A model generated the notes under the pieces. That model searched no databases, was not told the origin of the DNA, and worked only from the letters and a program-made list of their open reading frames with translations. A program made the position numbers and the translations under genes. This document shows, piece after piece, positions 57,345-64,000 of a stretch of DNA of 64,000 nucleotides. Source of the DNA: Pseudothauera hydrothermalis (GTDB lineage: Bacteria; Pseudomonadota; Gammaproteobacteria; Burkholderiales; Rhodocyclaceae); the NCBI RefSeq assembly GCF_003345255.1, contig NZ_CP029331.1:1922001-1986000 (forward strand), written 5' to 3'. Each line of letters begins with the position of its first letter. The stretch's first letter is position 1.

Positions 57345-58190
57345 TCAGGCCACCGCCTTTTGGCGACGGACAAGGCCCAAACCCAGCAAACCGATGCCGA
57401 TCAGCGCCACCGTGCCAGGTTCCGGCACCGATAGACGGAACTGACCGTTGTTGCTGACAAAGAACGAGCCGAGCGCTGGGTTGTTCACCCACGTACCGGG
57501 CAGTCCGGAGTACTGGAAAATCTCATTGGCGAAGGTCGTGTTCAACTGACCGTTCGGAATCTGGTTGGCGTTGACCGTTGCAAAGCCCATCAACAGCCCT
57601 TCCGGATCGCTGACCAGGTCAGCCATGTCCTGGGTCAGACCGGCGTCAAAAAAGAAGTAGCCGCTTTGCATCGACGTGGCCCGTGCGGTGAGCTCGATCT
57701 GACCGTTGGCGGTTGGCGTGCCATCCGGGTTGACCTGCAGGCCGCCACCGACGATCTCGAAAGTCGCAATCGGCATGCCGTCCACCCCGTAGGTGCCGAT
57801 CGTGCTGCCCCACTGACCGACCGGTGTGGAATACAGGTACAACGTGCCCGAGGTGAACGTGGCCGCACCGCCAAAAGTGCCGCTGCCACTGGCTTCGAAC
57901 AAGGCGGTGAGAATCGCAGTCTGGTTGGCCGCATAATCCAGGCCAAAGTCGTGGGTGGTGGAACGCACCGCGCCCCATTCCTCGAAGTCGAAATTCAGCC
58001 CGCCGGTGGGCGTCAGCGTCACGTAAGCGCCGCCGACAATATCCAGAAAGCTGGTGATATGGGTCGCGCTACCGGCGCCTGCACCGTCGGCATCGAGATA
58101 CCAATTGGTGAGGACGGCCGATTGCGCCGCGGAGCTCATCGCCAGGCCACTGGCGACGAGGGTCGAAGCAAGCAATGTACGAATGTTCAT
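57345..58190 (-). CDS. PEP-CTERM domain exported protein
   Basis: The 281-aa product has a signal peptide (cut likely near QSA-V), a Gly/Thr-rich beta-type body with no cysteine, and a C-terminal PEP-CTERM sorting tag: VPEPGTVALIGIGLLGLGLV followed by RRQ. Exosortase would cut this tag and attach or release the protein at the surface. The layout resembles flocculation-linked PEP-CTERM proteins such as PepA of Zoogloea, but I cannot confirm the subfamily. AGGAGAT precedes the ATG. A sigma54 promoter drives it. No exosortase gene is in the window. Confidence 0.92.
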   Translation of the reverse strand: MNIRTLLASTLVASGLAMSSAAQSAVLTNWYLDADGAGAGSATHITSFLDIVGGAYVTLTPTGGLNFDFEEWGAVRSTTHDFGLDYAANQTAILTALFEASGSGTFGGAATFTSGTLYLYSTPVGQWGSTIGTYGVDGMPIATFEIVGGGLQVNPDGTPTANGQIELTARATSMQSGYFFFDAGLTQDMADLVSDPEGLLMGFATVNANQIPNGQLNTTFANEIFQYSGLPGTWVNNPALGSFFVSNNGQFRLSVPEPGTVALIGIGLLGLGLVRRQKAVA

Positions 58191-58249
58191 GTCGATCTCC
58201 TGAGTGCTGACCGTCCGGATTTAACTTCGCGGAACGCTCGATCGACATT

Positions 58250-58266
58250 AAGCAGAATGCGTGCCA
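58250..58266 (-). promoter_or_regulatory. sigma54 promoter of the PEP-CTERM gene
   Basis: On the reverse strand TGGCACG, four bases, then CTGCTT. GG and GC are exactly ten bases apart, and only one position of the core consensus TGGCACG-N4-TTGCW differs. The -12 is about 60 bases before the ATG. Upstream there are symmetric motifs (CACTG-ATT-CAGTG and AGTG-TT-CACT) that may bind an activator. Confidence 0.75.
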
Positions 58267-58370
58267 CTGATTCAGTGAACACTCAATACACTGTTTTTAT
58301 TGGTTTTTTCCATGCCGCCGCACTGACCGCAAAACTCCCGCCCGACCCATCGTAAAAAAATCCGACAGCC

Positions 58371-59459
58371 TCAATTCGAGATGCCCGCCCCCGGCGCCAC
58401 CATCAATTCTGCCAGCGGCCGACGCAATGACCGCGCATGCGGGGCCGTTCCACTGCCCACCCGGCAGAAAAACACGGCCCGCCCCTCAGCGCCCAGCACC
58501 GCATCGACCTGGGCGCCCACCCGCGCGACCGCCGCGTCGATCTGCGGCAGGCGCGAAACACTGCGCCGCTGGGCGGCGTACCAGCGGAAGATCAGTGGGG
58601 TCATTTCGGGTTGCAGGCGCAGGCCCACCGACTCGGCGGTAAGCCACACGCGCTGCATGGCCGCCCCGGCATCGACATAATCTTCCACTGTCTGCGCGGC
58701 AGTTTCCCGGCTGATCAGCACATGGGCGGCACAGCGGATGGCCGGCAGATAGTCGAGTTGAATGCGCGGCGCCACCGTGCCCAGAAGGTAACGGTTGAAA
58801 AAATCCACCCGCTCCCAGCTTTTCATCACCCAGCGCATCAGACGCGCAGTCAGTGGGTCGACACCGACCGCCTGCTCGGGAATGCGGTCGGTGCTAAAAC
58901 GCGCGCCCCATTCGATGACTGTTTTGTGCACTGGGTAGGCTTCCGGGCAGGTCAGGCGGATATGGGCGTTGGCCCACAACAGGCGGGCGATCTGCCGACG
59001 CTCGGGCAGCGACTCGAACAGGCGGACGCTGTAACCCGGACCCGGCGCCGCCTGTAGCGCGGCGCGCTGGGCGGCGGTCAGCGGGGTGCTCTGTAGCGGC
59101 CGGCGCTGCACACAGCGTGTTTCAATGAAGGGGATCAGCGGGTCGGCCGCCAGCGCCGGATCGTCGGCGAGTTGGACATCGAACACCGGCGCGCTGTCCG
59201 GCGTGCCCGCACGACGTGCCCACTGCGCACGTAAGCCGAATCCGCTTGCGGCAATACGCAGGGTTTCCAACAGCGCGCCGTGCGCCATGTGGCTGGCGTG
59301 GCCGTCGAAATCGTACAAACACCAGTCGCGGGTATCATGGCCGTGGACCGCAATGTGATGATCCGCGACGCTTTCAAAGCGCCAGGGCTGAGTGTTGTCG
59401 CCGCTGGGCGCCCAGCGGGCGAGATCCAGAATTTTGATCAGGGTGTCGCGATCAGCCAT
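58371..59459 (-). CDS. nitroreductase-like FMN protein beside ThiF
   Basis: The 362-aa product begins with a nitroreductase-type segment (LARWAPSGDNTQPWRFE) that in the family helps bind FMN. Further parts (HMAHGALLETLRIAASGFGL, DAGAAMQRVWLTAESVGLRLQP) match the two-lobed fold. It is longer than simple nitroreductases (about 200 aa). Its start overlaps the ThiF gene's end by 8 bases. The pair corresponds to the two halves of MoeY/Rv1355c-like ThiF-nitroreductase fusions, and to the E1 and dehydrogenase pair of azoline peptides. The reaction here is unknown. Confidence 0.8.
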   Translation of the reverse strand: MADRDTLIKILDLARWAPSGDNTQPWRFESVADHHIAVHGHDTRDWCLYDFDGHASHMAHGALLETLRIAASGFGLRAQWARRAGTPDSAPVFDVQLADDPALAADPLIPFIETRCVQRRPLQSTPLTAAQRAALQAAPGPGYSVRLFESLPERRQIARLLWANAHIRLTCPEAYPVHKTVIEWGARFSTDRIPEQAVGVDPLTARLMRWVMKSWERVDFFNRYLLGTVAPRIQLDYLPAIRCAAHVLISRETAAQTVEDYVDAGAAMQRVWLTAESVGLRLQPEMTPLIFRWYAAQRRSVSRLPQIDAAVARVGAQVDAVLGAEGRAVFFCRVGSGTAPHARSLRRPLAELMVAPGAGISN

Positions 59460-60339
59460 GTTGGCCTCCGGATGCGCGCATTTTCAAAAGTTGCCGACGC
59501 GCCACCCACAGGCCGAGGCGTTGCAGCGGATGGCGATTGCCGCCCGGACGCCATGTGCGCGTCAAGCGCTGCCGATAAGCGTCGAACTGGTAGCCGTGCG
59601 GCGCCGCCCGCAGCCTACCGCGCCCTAGCAGAATCTTCAGCGCCTCGGTGGCGGCAACCCCCGCGCATAGCTGACAGGCGGCCACTGTGGAGGGGCCGCG
59701 CTGTTCGGCAAGATTCACCCGCGACGGATCGACCAGATAGCCGCGTTGCAGCATCGCCGGCGATAGCCCGAGCAGGAAACGCAAGGCCATTTCGTCCTGG
59801 TCGCAGCCTTCCAGGCAAAAGTAGTCTTCAAACGACATGCCGCCCGGCATGAACACCAACACCGCGGTGCCCATGCCCAGCGGCGCCGCGGTGACCGCCG
59901 GCACGCCCAGCCGGTGGCAGGCGGCAAAAGTGTTGCGACGTGCGGCGAAGGCAAAAAAATCCAGGCCATCGACGTATAAATCGACACCGCGCAGAAAGTC
60001 GTCCAGATTGTCCTGGTGGACACCGTGCGCAAAGCGTCGGATGTCCAGTTCCGGATTGATGTCGGCGGCCATCTCAGCCAGCACGTCTACCTTGGGGCGC
60101 CCCAGTGTCGAGACCATCGCGCCTGCCTGGCGGTTGAAATTGACCAGATCGAAGGTGTCGAAGTCGGCAATGTTGAACGCCCCAATCCCCAGCCTGGCCA
60201 AAGTCAGCAAATGCACGCCCCCCACCCCGCCGATGCCGGCGATCGCCACCCGTTTGCCGCGCAGGGTCTGCTGTTCGGCCTCGGTCACCCAGCCGATGTT
60301 GCGGGAGAAGGCGGCCTCATAGTCGAAGCGCTGGATCAT
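59452..60339 (-). CDS. E1/ThiF-like adenylyltransferase
   Basis: The 295-aa product is an E1-like enzyme that may adenylate a carboxylate. Motifs: GIGGVGG (35-41), Asp59 and Asp61 in ADFDTFD, Arg70-Gln71 in FNRQ, Lys83 in GRPKV, and Asp124 in YVDGLD. Cysteines CLEGC and ACQLC could bind a metal; the usual two CxxC pairs of E1 enzymes are not both present. GGAGG precedes the ATG. It is the first gene of a two-gene operon with the nitroreductase. A TATGAT at 60376-60381 may be its -10 box. Confidence 0.85.
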   Translation of the reverse strand: MIQRFDYEAAFSRNIGWVTEAEQQTLRGKRVAIAGIGGVGGVHLLTLARLGIGAFNIADFDTFDLVNFNRQAGAMVSTLGRPKVDVLAEMAADINPELDIRRFAHGVHQDNLDDFLRGVDLYVDGLDFFAFAARRNTFAACHRLGVPAVTAAPLGMGTAVLVFMPGGMSFEDYFCLEGCDQDEMALRFLLGLSPAMLQRGYLVDPSRVNLAEQRGPSTVAACQLCAGVAATEALKILLGRGRLRAAPHGYQFDAYRQRLTRTWRPGGNRHPLQRLGLWVARRQLLKMRASGGQHG

Positions 60340-60375
60340 GGAATACCTCCTCGGTCATGGCCGGATCCTGCAGCT

Positions 60376-60381
60376 ATCATA
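60376..60381 (-). promoter_or_regulatory. possible -10 box of the ThiF-nitroreductase operon
   Basis: TATGAT on the reverse strand, 37 bases before the ThiF start; the -35 region (TTTCAA) is poor. The 156-base gap must also hold the promoter of the divergent permease operon. Confidence 0.35.
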
Positions 60382-60495
60382 GAGAAGCCCTTCCGCCGTT
60401 GAAACCATCCCGTTTGCTTCGGCCGCTTTTGCGCCCCTGCTCGCCGGGACGATGATGGCGGCCCGCTGCAACCGATCCGCCGACCGAGGTATGCA

Positions 60496-61725
60496 TTGGC
60501 TGCTGTCCTGTTCCAGACTTTCCGCCTGGCTGCCCGCAACCTGCTGCGCCAACGCCGCCGCGCTTTCTTGGCGCTGGCCACGGTGTGTGGCGGCGTGGTG
60601 GCCTACCTGCTCGCGGGCGGTTTCATCCATTGGATTTTTCAGGATATGCGCGAATCGACCATCCATTCGCAGCTCGGTCACCTGCAGATCACCCGGCCGG
60701 GTTATTTGCGCGAAGGCTTGGGCGACCCCTACCGCTATCTGCTGCCGGCCGACACCTCGGCACTCGAGGCCGACCTACATAGCCGTTTTCGCACCATCGC
60801 CCCCCGCCTGGCGTTCAGCGGCTTGATCAGTAAAGGGGATGACACGCTCTCTTTCGTGGGCGAAGGTATCGATCCGCAACGCGAAGCGCCGGTGACCCGC
60901 GCCATCACCATCGTCGCCGGACGCGACCTGACCGCAGCGCCCCCTGCATCGGTGCTGCTCGGCGAGGGTCTGGCGGCCAATCTGGGGGCACAGCCTGGCG
61001 ACCGGGTGGTGCTGCTCGCGAGCTCCGCGGACGGCGGCATCAACGCGGTGGAGTTGGAAGTCGCCGGATTGTTCGCCACTATCACCAAGGCTTACGACGA
61101 CACCGTGCTGCGCGCGCCAATCGACATCGCCCGCCAACTGATGCGGGTCGAAGGCGCCACCAGTTGGGTGGTGCTGCTCGATGACACCGAAGCCACCGCA
61201 CGCACCGTAGCTGAGCTGACCCAGCGCCTGCCCGCAGACCGCTTCGAGATCATCCCCTGGTATGAGCTGGCCGACTTTTACAACAAGACGGTCACGTTGT
61301 TCTCCCGTCAGGTCGGCGTGGTGCGCATCTTGATCGCACTGATCGTGGTGCTGTCGATCTCCAACACCTTGTCGATGGCGGTCATCGAACGTACCGGCGA
61401 AATCGGCACCGCGATGGCGCTGGGCGTGCGCCGGCGCGGCATTCTCACCCTATTTTTGGCCGAAGGCGCGCTGCTTGGGCTGGTCGGCGGCGTAATCGGT
61501 GTGCTGGCCGGACATGCGCTGGGCGCGCTGGTGTCGGCCATCGGCATCCCGATGCCGCCGCCGCCCGGCATGGCACGCGGCTACATTGGCCAGATCGCCA
61601 TCTCGCCCGCGCTGGCGCTGGATGCCTTCCTGCTTGCCTTCCTCACCACGCTGGTGGCGAGCATCTTCCCGGCCTGGAAGGCCTCGCGCATGAACATCGT
61701 CGACGCCTTGCGCCAACAAAGGTAG
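60496..61725 (+). CDS. FtsX-type ABC transporter permease (first)
   Basis: The 409-aa inner-membrane protein has the MacB/LolC layout: one N-terminal span (about 22-45) after LAARNLLRQRRRAF, a long periplasmic domain, then three C-terminal spans from about 275. The start is TTG at 60496, with GAGGT five to seven bases before it; the ATG at 60491 is in another frame. Its partner follows after 5 bases. No ATPase gene is adjacent, so one must be borrowed. Confidence 0.87.
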   Translation: MAAVLFQTFRLAARNLLRQRRRAFLALATVCGGVVAYLLAGGFIHWIFQDMRESTIHSQLGHLQITRPGYLREGLGDPYRYLLPADTSALEADLHSRFRTIAPRLAFSGLISKGDDTLSFVGEGIDPQREAPVTRAITIVAGRDLTAAPPASVLLGEGLAANLGAQPGDRVVLLASSADGGINAVELEVAGLFATITKAYDDTVLRAPIDIARQLMRVEGATSWVVLLDDTEATARTVAELTQRLPADRFEIIPWYELADFYNKTVTLFSRQVGVVRILIALIVVLSISNTLSMAVIERTGEIGTAMALGVRRRGILTLFLAEGALLGLVGGVIGVLAGHALGALVSAIGIPMPPPPGMARGYIGQIAISPALALDAFLLAFLTTLVASIFPAWKASRMNIVDALRQQR

Positions 61726-61730
61726 CTGCC

Positions 61731-62945
61731 ATGCTCTTCAAGCTTGCCCTACGCAACATCTTCCGTCAGAGGCTGCGCACCGCGATGACGCTGGGTGCCA
61801 TCGTGTTCGGGGTGAGCGGGCTGATTCTTTCCGGCGGCTTCGTGCAAGACATTTTCCACCAACTCGGCGAAGCCATCATTCATTCGCAAACCGGCCATGT
61901 GCAGGTTTTCCGCACAGACTACCTGGAACGCGGCAGCCGCCGGCCGGACCAATTTCTGATCGACGACCCCGATGGGCTGGCCGGCCGCATCACCGCCCTG
62001 CCCGAAGTGGCCGAGGTGGCCGCCCGGCTCAACTTTGCCGGGCTGCTCAACAACGGCCGGCGCGACCTGGCGATCATCGGCGAAGGCATCGAGCCGGACA
62101 AGGAAGCCCGTCTGGGCACCTATCTGCAGATCACCGCCGGGCGCCAGCTCACCGACCGCGACCGCTTCGGCATCCTGCTCGGCCAGGGCGTGGCCCATTC
62201 GCTCAGTGTCAAACCGGGCGATCCGCTCACACTGGTCATGAACACCGCCGACGGCGCGCTCAACACCCTGGATTTCGAGGTGGTGGGCATCTTCCAGAGC
62301 TTCTCCAAGGACTTCGACGCGCGCGCGGTGCGCATCCCGCTGGCCGCCGCGCAGGAGCTCATGTACACCCCCGGCGCCAACGTGCTGGTGGCCACCTTGC
62401 ACCGCACCGAAGACACCGACACGGCGCTGGCCTCGATCCAAGCCCTGCTCGATTCGACGCAACTTCAGGCGCGCAGCTGGCGTCAGTTGTCGGACTTTTA
62501 TGACAAAACCCTGCAACTCTACGATCGACAGTTCGGGGTGTTGCAACTGATCATCCTGTTCATGGTGCTGCTGTCGGTGGCCAACAGCGTCAATATGAGC
62601 GCCTTCGAGCGCCTGCCGGAATTCGGCACCATGCAGGCGCTGGGCAACCGTAAGCGCGACGTATTCGGCCTCATCCTCGCCGAGAACCTGCTGCTGGGTC
62701 TGATCGGCAGCGCGCTCGGTGTCGTGACCGGTATCACGCTTGCGCTCGGAATTTCGGCCATTGGCATTCCCATGCCCCCGCCACCGAACGCGAACGTCGG
62801 CTACACTGCCTTCATACGCATCGTCCCGCTCACGGTGCTGACCGCCTTTCTCATCGGCTTTGCGGCCACGGTCTTGGCTGCGTTGTTTCCGGCGCGCCGG
62901 GTGTCGTCAACCCCGGTGGTCGACGCTCTGAGACAGGGCACTTGA
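61731..62945 (+). CDS. FtsX-type ABC transporter permease (second)
   Basis: The 404-aa product is a paralogue of the gene before it: LALRNIFRQRLRTAM at the start, GEAIIHSQTGHVQVFR, GEGIEPDKEARLG, and GIPMPPPPNANVGY near the end align with the first permease. Two such subunits would make a heterodimer, as LolC/LolE do in lipoprotein export. The stop overlaps the region before the acyltransferase by a few bases, so the three genes are one operon. Confidence 0.9.
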   Translation: MLFKLALRNIFRQRLRTAMTLGAIVFGVSGLILSGGFVQDIFHQLGEAIIHSQTGHVQVFRTDYLERGSRRPDQFLIDDPDGLAGRITALPEVAEVAARLNFAGLLNNGRRDLAIIGEGIEPDKEARLGTYLQITAGRQLTDRDRFGILLGQGVAHSLSVKPGDPLTLVMNTADGALNTLDFEVVGIFQSFSKDFDARAVRIPLAAAQELMYTPGANVLVATLHRTEDTDTALASIQALLDSTQLQARSWRQLSDFYDKTLQLYDRQFGVLQLIILFMVLLSVANSVNMSAFERLPEFGTMQALGNRKRDVFGLILAENLLLGLIGSALGVVTGITLALGISAIGIPMPPPPNANVGYTAFIRIVPLTVLTAFLIGFAATVLAALFPARRVSSTPVVDALRQGT

Positions 62946-62965
62946 GCGGCTTACGGAGCCCCGCC

Positions 62966-63763
62966 ATGCTGCTCTTCGAACGGTTCAACCTCGGACACGG
63001 TTTCCGCAAATACTTTCGCATCGCGCCAGCGATCGACGAATCCTTGCGCGACCGTGTCTATCGCATCCGCCACGAGGTGTATTGCGAAGAGCTGAAATTC
63101 GAACCCGAACGCCCGGATCGCCGCGAAACCGACGAATACGACGCCCACAGCCTGCATTGCCTGCTGACCACCAATTCGGAGCCCGAGCAACTCGTCGGTT
63201 GCACCCGGGTCATCCTGACCCGTTCAGACCAGCCGGATTATCCGCTGCCCTTCGAGCGCACCTGTGCGGCAAGCATCGACCGGCGCATCGTCGATCCGGC
63301 CCGCCTGCCCCGCGACCGCATTGCCGAAGTGTCGCGCCTGGCGGTGCGCGCCTGCTATCGCCGGCGGCGGGCGGATGGGCGGGAGGCCATGTCCCTTCAC
63401 GACGAGGACTTCGGTCTGCCCGAACGCCCGCGCTTTCCCTACATTCCCATCGGCCTTTATCTGGGCGCGGTGGCACTGGCCGCGCGCAGCGGCATCGATA
63501 CCCTGTTCGTGCTCACCGAGCCGCGCCTGGCCGCACATTTTGCCAAGCTGGGCGTGGAAATCCGTCAGATTGGCGGTGGCGTGGAACACCGCGGCTTGCG
63601 GGTGCCATCGATGATGGATGTACACGGCATCATCAAAAATATGCGCATGATCTTGCGACCGATCTGGCGCGTCATCCGCGACGAAATCGAAATCGGCTAT
63701 GAACGCAACGCGGGCGGCTCACGCCTCACCGACCGGCCGCCCGCTCCCCCCGGGCTGCGCTGA
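62966..63763 (+). CDS. PEP-CTERM/exosortase-associated acyltransferase (N-acyl amino acid synthase-like)
   Basis: The 265-aa product has a GNAT-like fold of the family linked to exosortase loci: FRIAPAIDESLRDRVYRIRHEVYCEELKFEP at the front resembles acyl-homoserine-lactone synthases, followed by LPRDRIAEVSRLAVR and FPYIPIGLYLGAVALA. Members from environmental DNA make long-chain N-acyl amino acids. The ATG at 62966 has GGAG before it; a TTG at 62942 is in frame. It is the third gene after the permeases. The substrate amino acid is unknown. I quote the motif in parts: the first 20 residues end at YRIR. Confidence 0.87.
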   Translation: MLLFERFNLGHGFRKYFRIAPAIDESLRDRVYRIRHEVYCEELKFEPERPDRRETDEYDAHSLHCLLTTNSEPEQLVGCTRVILTRSDQPDYPLPFERTCAASIDRRIVDPARLPRDRIAEVSRLAVRACYRRRRADGREAMSLHDEDFGLPERPRFPYIPIGLYLGAVALAARSGIDTLFVLTEPRLAAHFAKLGVEIRQIGGGVEHRGLRVPSMMDVHGIIKNMRMILRPIWRVIRDEIEIGYERNAGGSRLTDRPPAPPGLR

Positions 63764-64000
63764 ATCGGCCGCGCAAGACGCATCGTCGGACTTTTGCCGC
63801 GCGCCCGGGCACGGGTCGCCCGCCCCGCCATGCTCAGCCGCCAGTGCGTCGCCCAGCGGCCCCACGCGCGGCAGCACGCCCACCCGGTGCGCAACACGCG
63901 ACACTGCATGCGCCGCCAAGGGCGCAGTGGCCAACACCACGGCCAAGGCAAAAACTGCCTCCAAGGCCGCTTCCCCACTGGTGGCCGCAGCCACGCCCGC
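63719..64000 (-). CDS. C-terminal part of a probable Na+/H+ antiporter subunit G
   Basis: The frame is open at the window's right edge and ends at 63719. The visible part has a hydrophobic segment (ALEAVFALAVVLATAPLAAHAVSR) like the last span of MnhG/MrpG proteins and a hydrophilic tail. It converges on the acyltransferase and overlaps its 3' end by 45 bases. The identification rests on one span and is tentative. Confidence 0.5.
   Translation of the reverse strand, partial: AGVAAATSGEAALEAVFALAVVLATAPLAAHAVSRVAHRVGVLPRVGPLGDALAAEHGGAGDPCPGARQKSDDASCAADSAQPGGSGRPVGEA

Overview
The window is 64 kb of GC-rich chromosome with ordinary bacterial housekeeping gene order. I read it as a betaproteobacterium, most likely Rhodocyclales (Azoarcus/Thauera/Zoogloea relatives). 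The grounds are the tig-clpP-clpX-lon-hupB block followed by two tRNA-Val genes, an alaA-hom-thrC amino-acid cluster, a three-gene PntAA/PntAB/PntB transhydrogenase, and a PEP-CTERM protein next to an exosortase-associated acyltransferase. Genus is inference. I see no phage, insertion sequence, CRISPR array or plasmid gene.

Left part (1-12.8 kb): a type IV minor pseudopilin, tRNA-Val(CAC), tRNA-Val(TAC) and the proteostasis block read leftwards (tig, clpP, clpX, lon, hupB). lon has its own heat-shock-like promoter. The 338-base lon-hupB gap holds two hairpin terminators and a strong hupB promoter. Divergent from tig is the stress operon prkA-yeaH-spoVR, preceded by a sigma54-type promoter in the 322-base tig-prkA gap.

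Middle part (12.8-34.7 kb): two cyclic-di-GMP proteins (EAL-CBS-GGDEF and HD-GYP), nnr, nadC, then the leftward alaA-hom-dtd-thrC cluster. After these come Mth938-like, bcp, a PIN-PhoH protein, a cNMP/CBS/nucleotidyltransferase sensor with a catalytically degenerate DnaQ-like partner, an NlpC/P60 hydrolase, a Fur-box-controlled iron-binding protein opposite a DUF2325 gene, ilvA, tRNA-Pro(CGG), ispB and ugpQ.

Right-middle part (34.7-57.3 kb): an orphan UgpB-like binding protein, a small lipoprotein, tas, rlmM, rhlE, a large GGDEF/EAL protein with degenerate active sites, the pnt operon, a PP2C phosphatase, the glycolate operon hyi-glcD-glcE-glcF, a SulP transporter and rplU-rpmA-obgE-proB.

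Right end (57.3-64 kb) is the most unusual part. A PEP-CTERM surface protein is driven by a near-consensus sigma54 promoter. Beside it lies a divergent locus: an E1/ThiF-like adenylyltransferase overlapping an FMN nitroreductase-like protein on one strand, and two FtsX-type ABC permeases followed by an N-acyl amino acid synthase-like acyltransferase on the other. No ABC ATPase and no exosortase are in view. I propose this as a candidate lipid (N-acyl amino acid) synthesis, tailoring and export system. The window closes inside what looks like the C-terminus of an MnhG/MrpG antiporter subunit.
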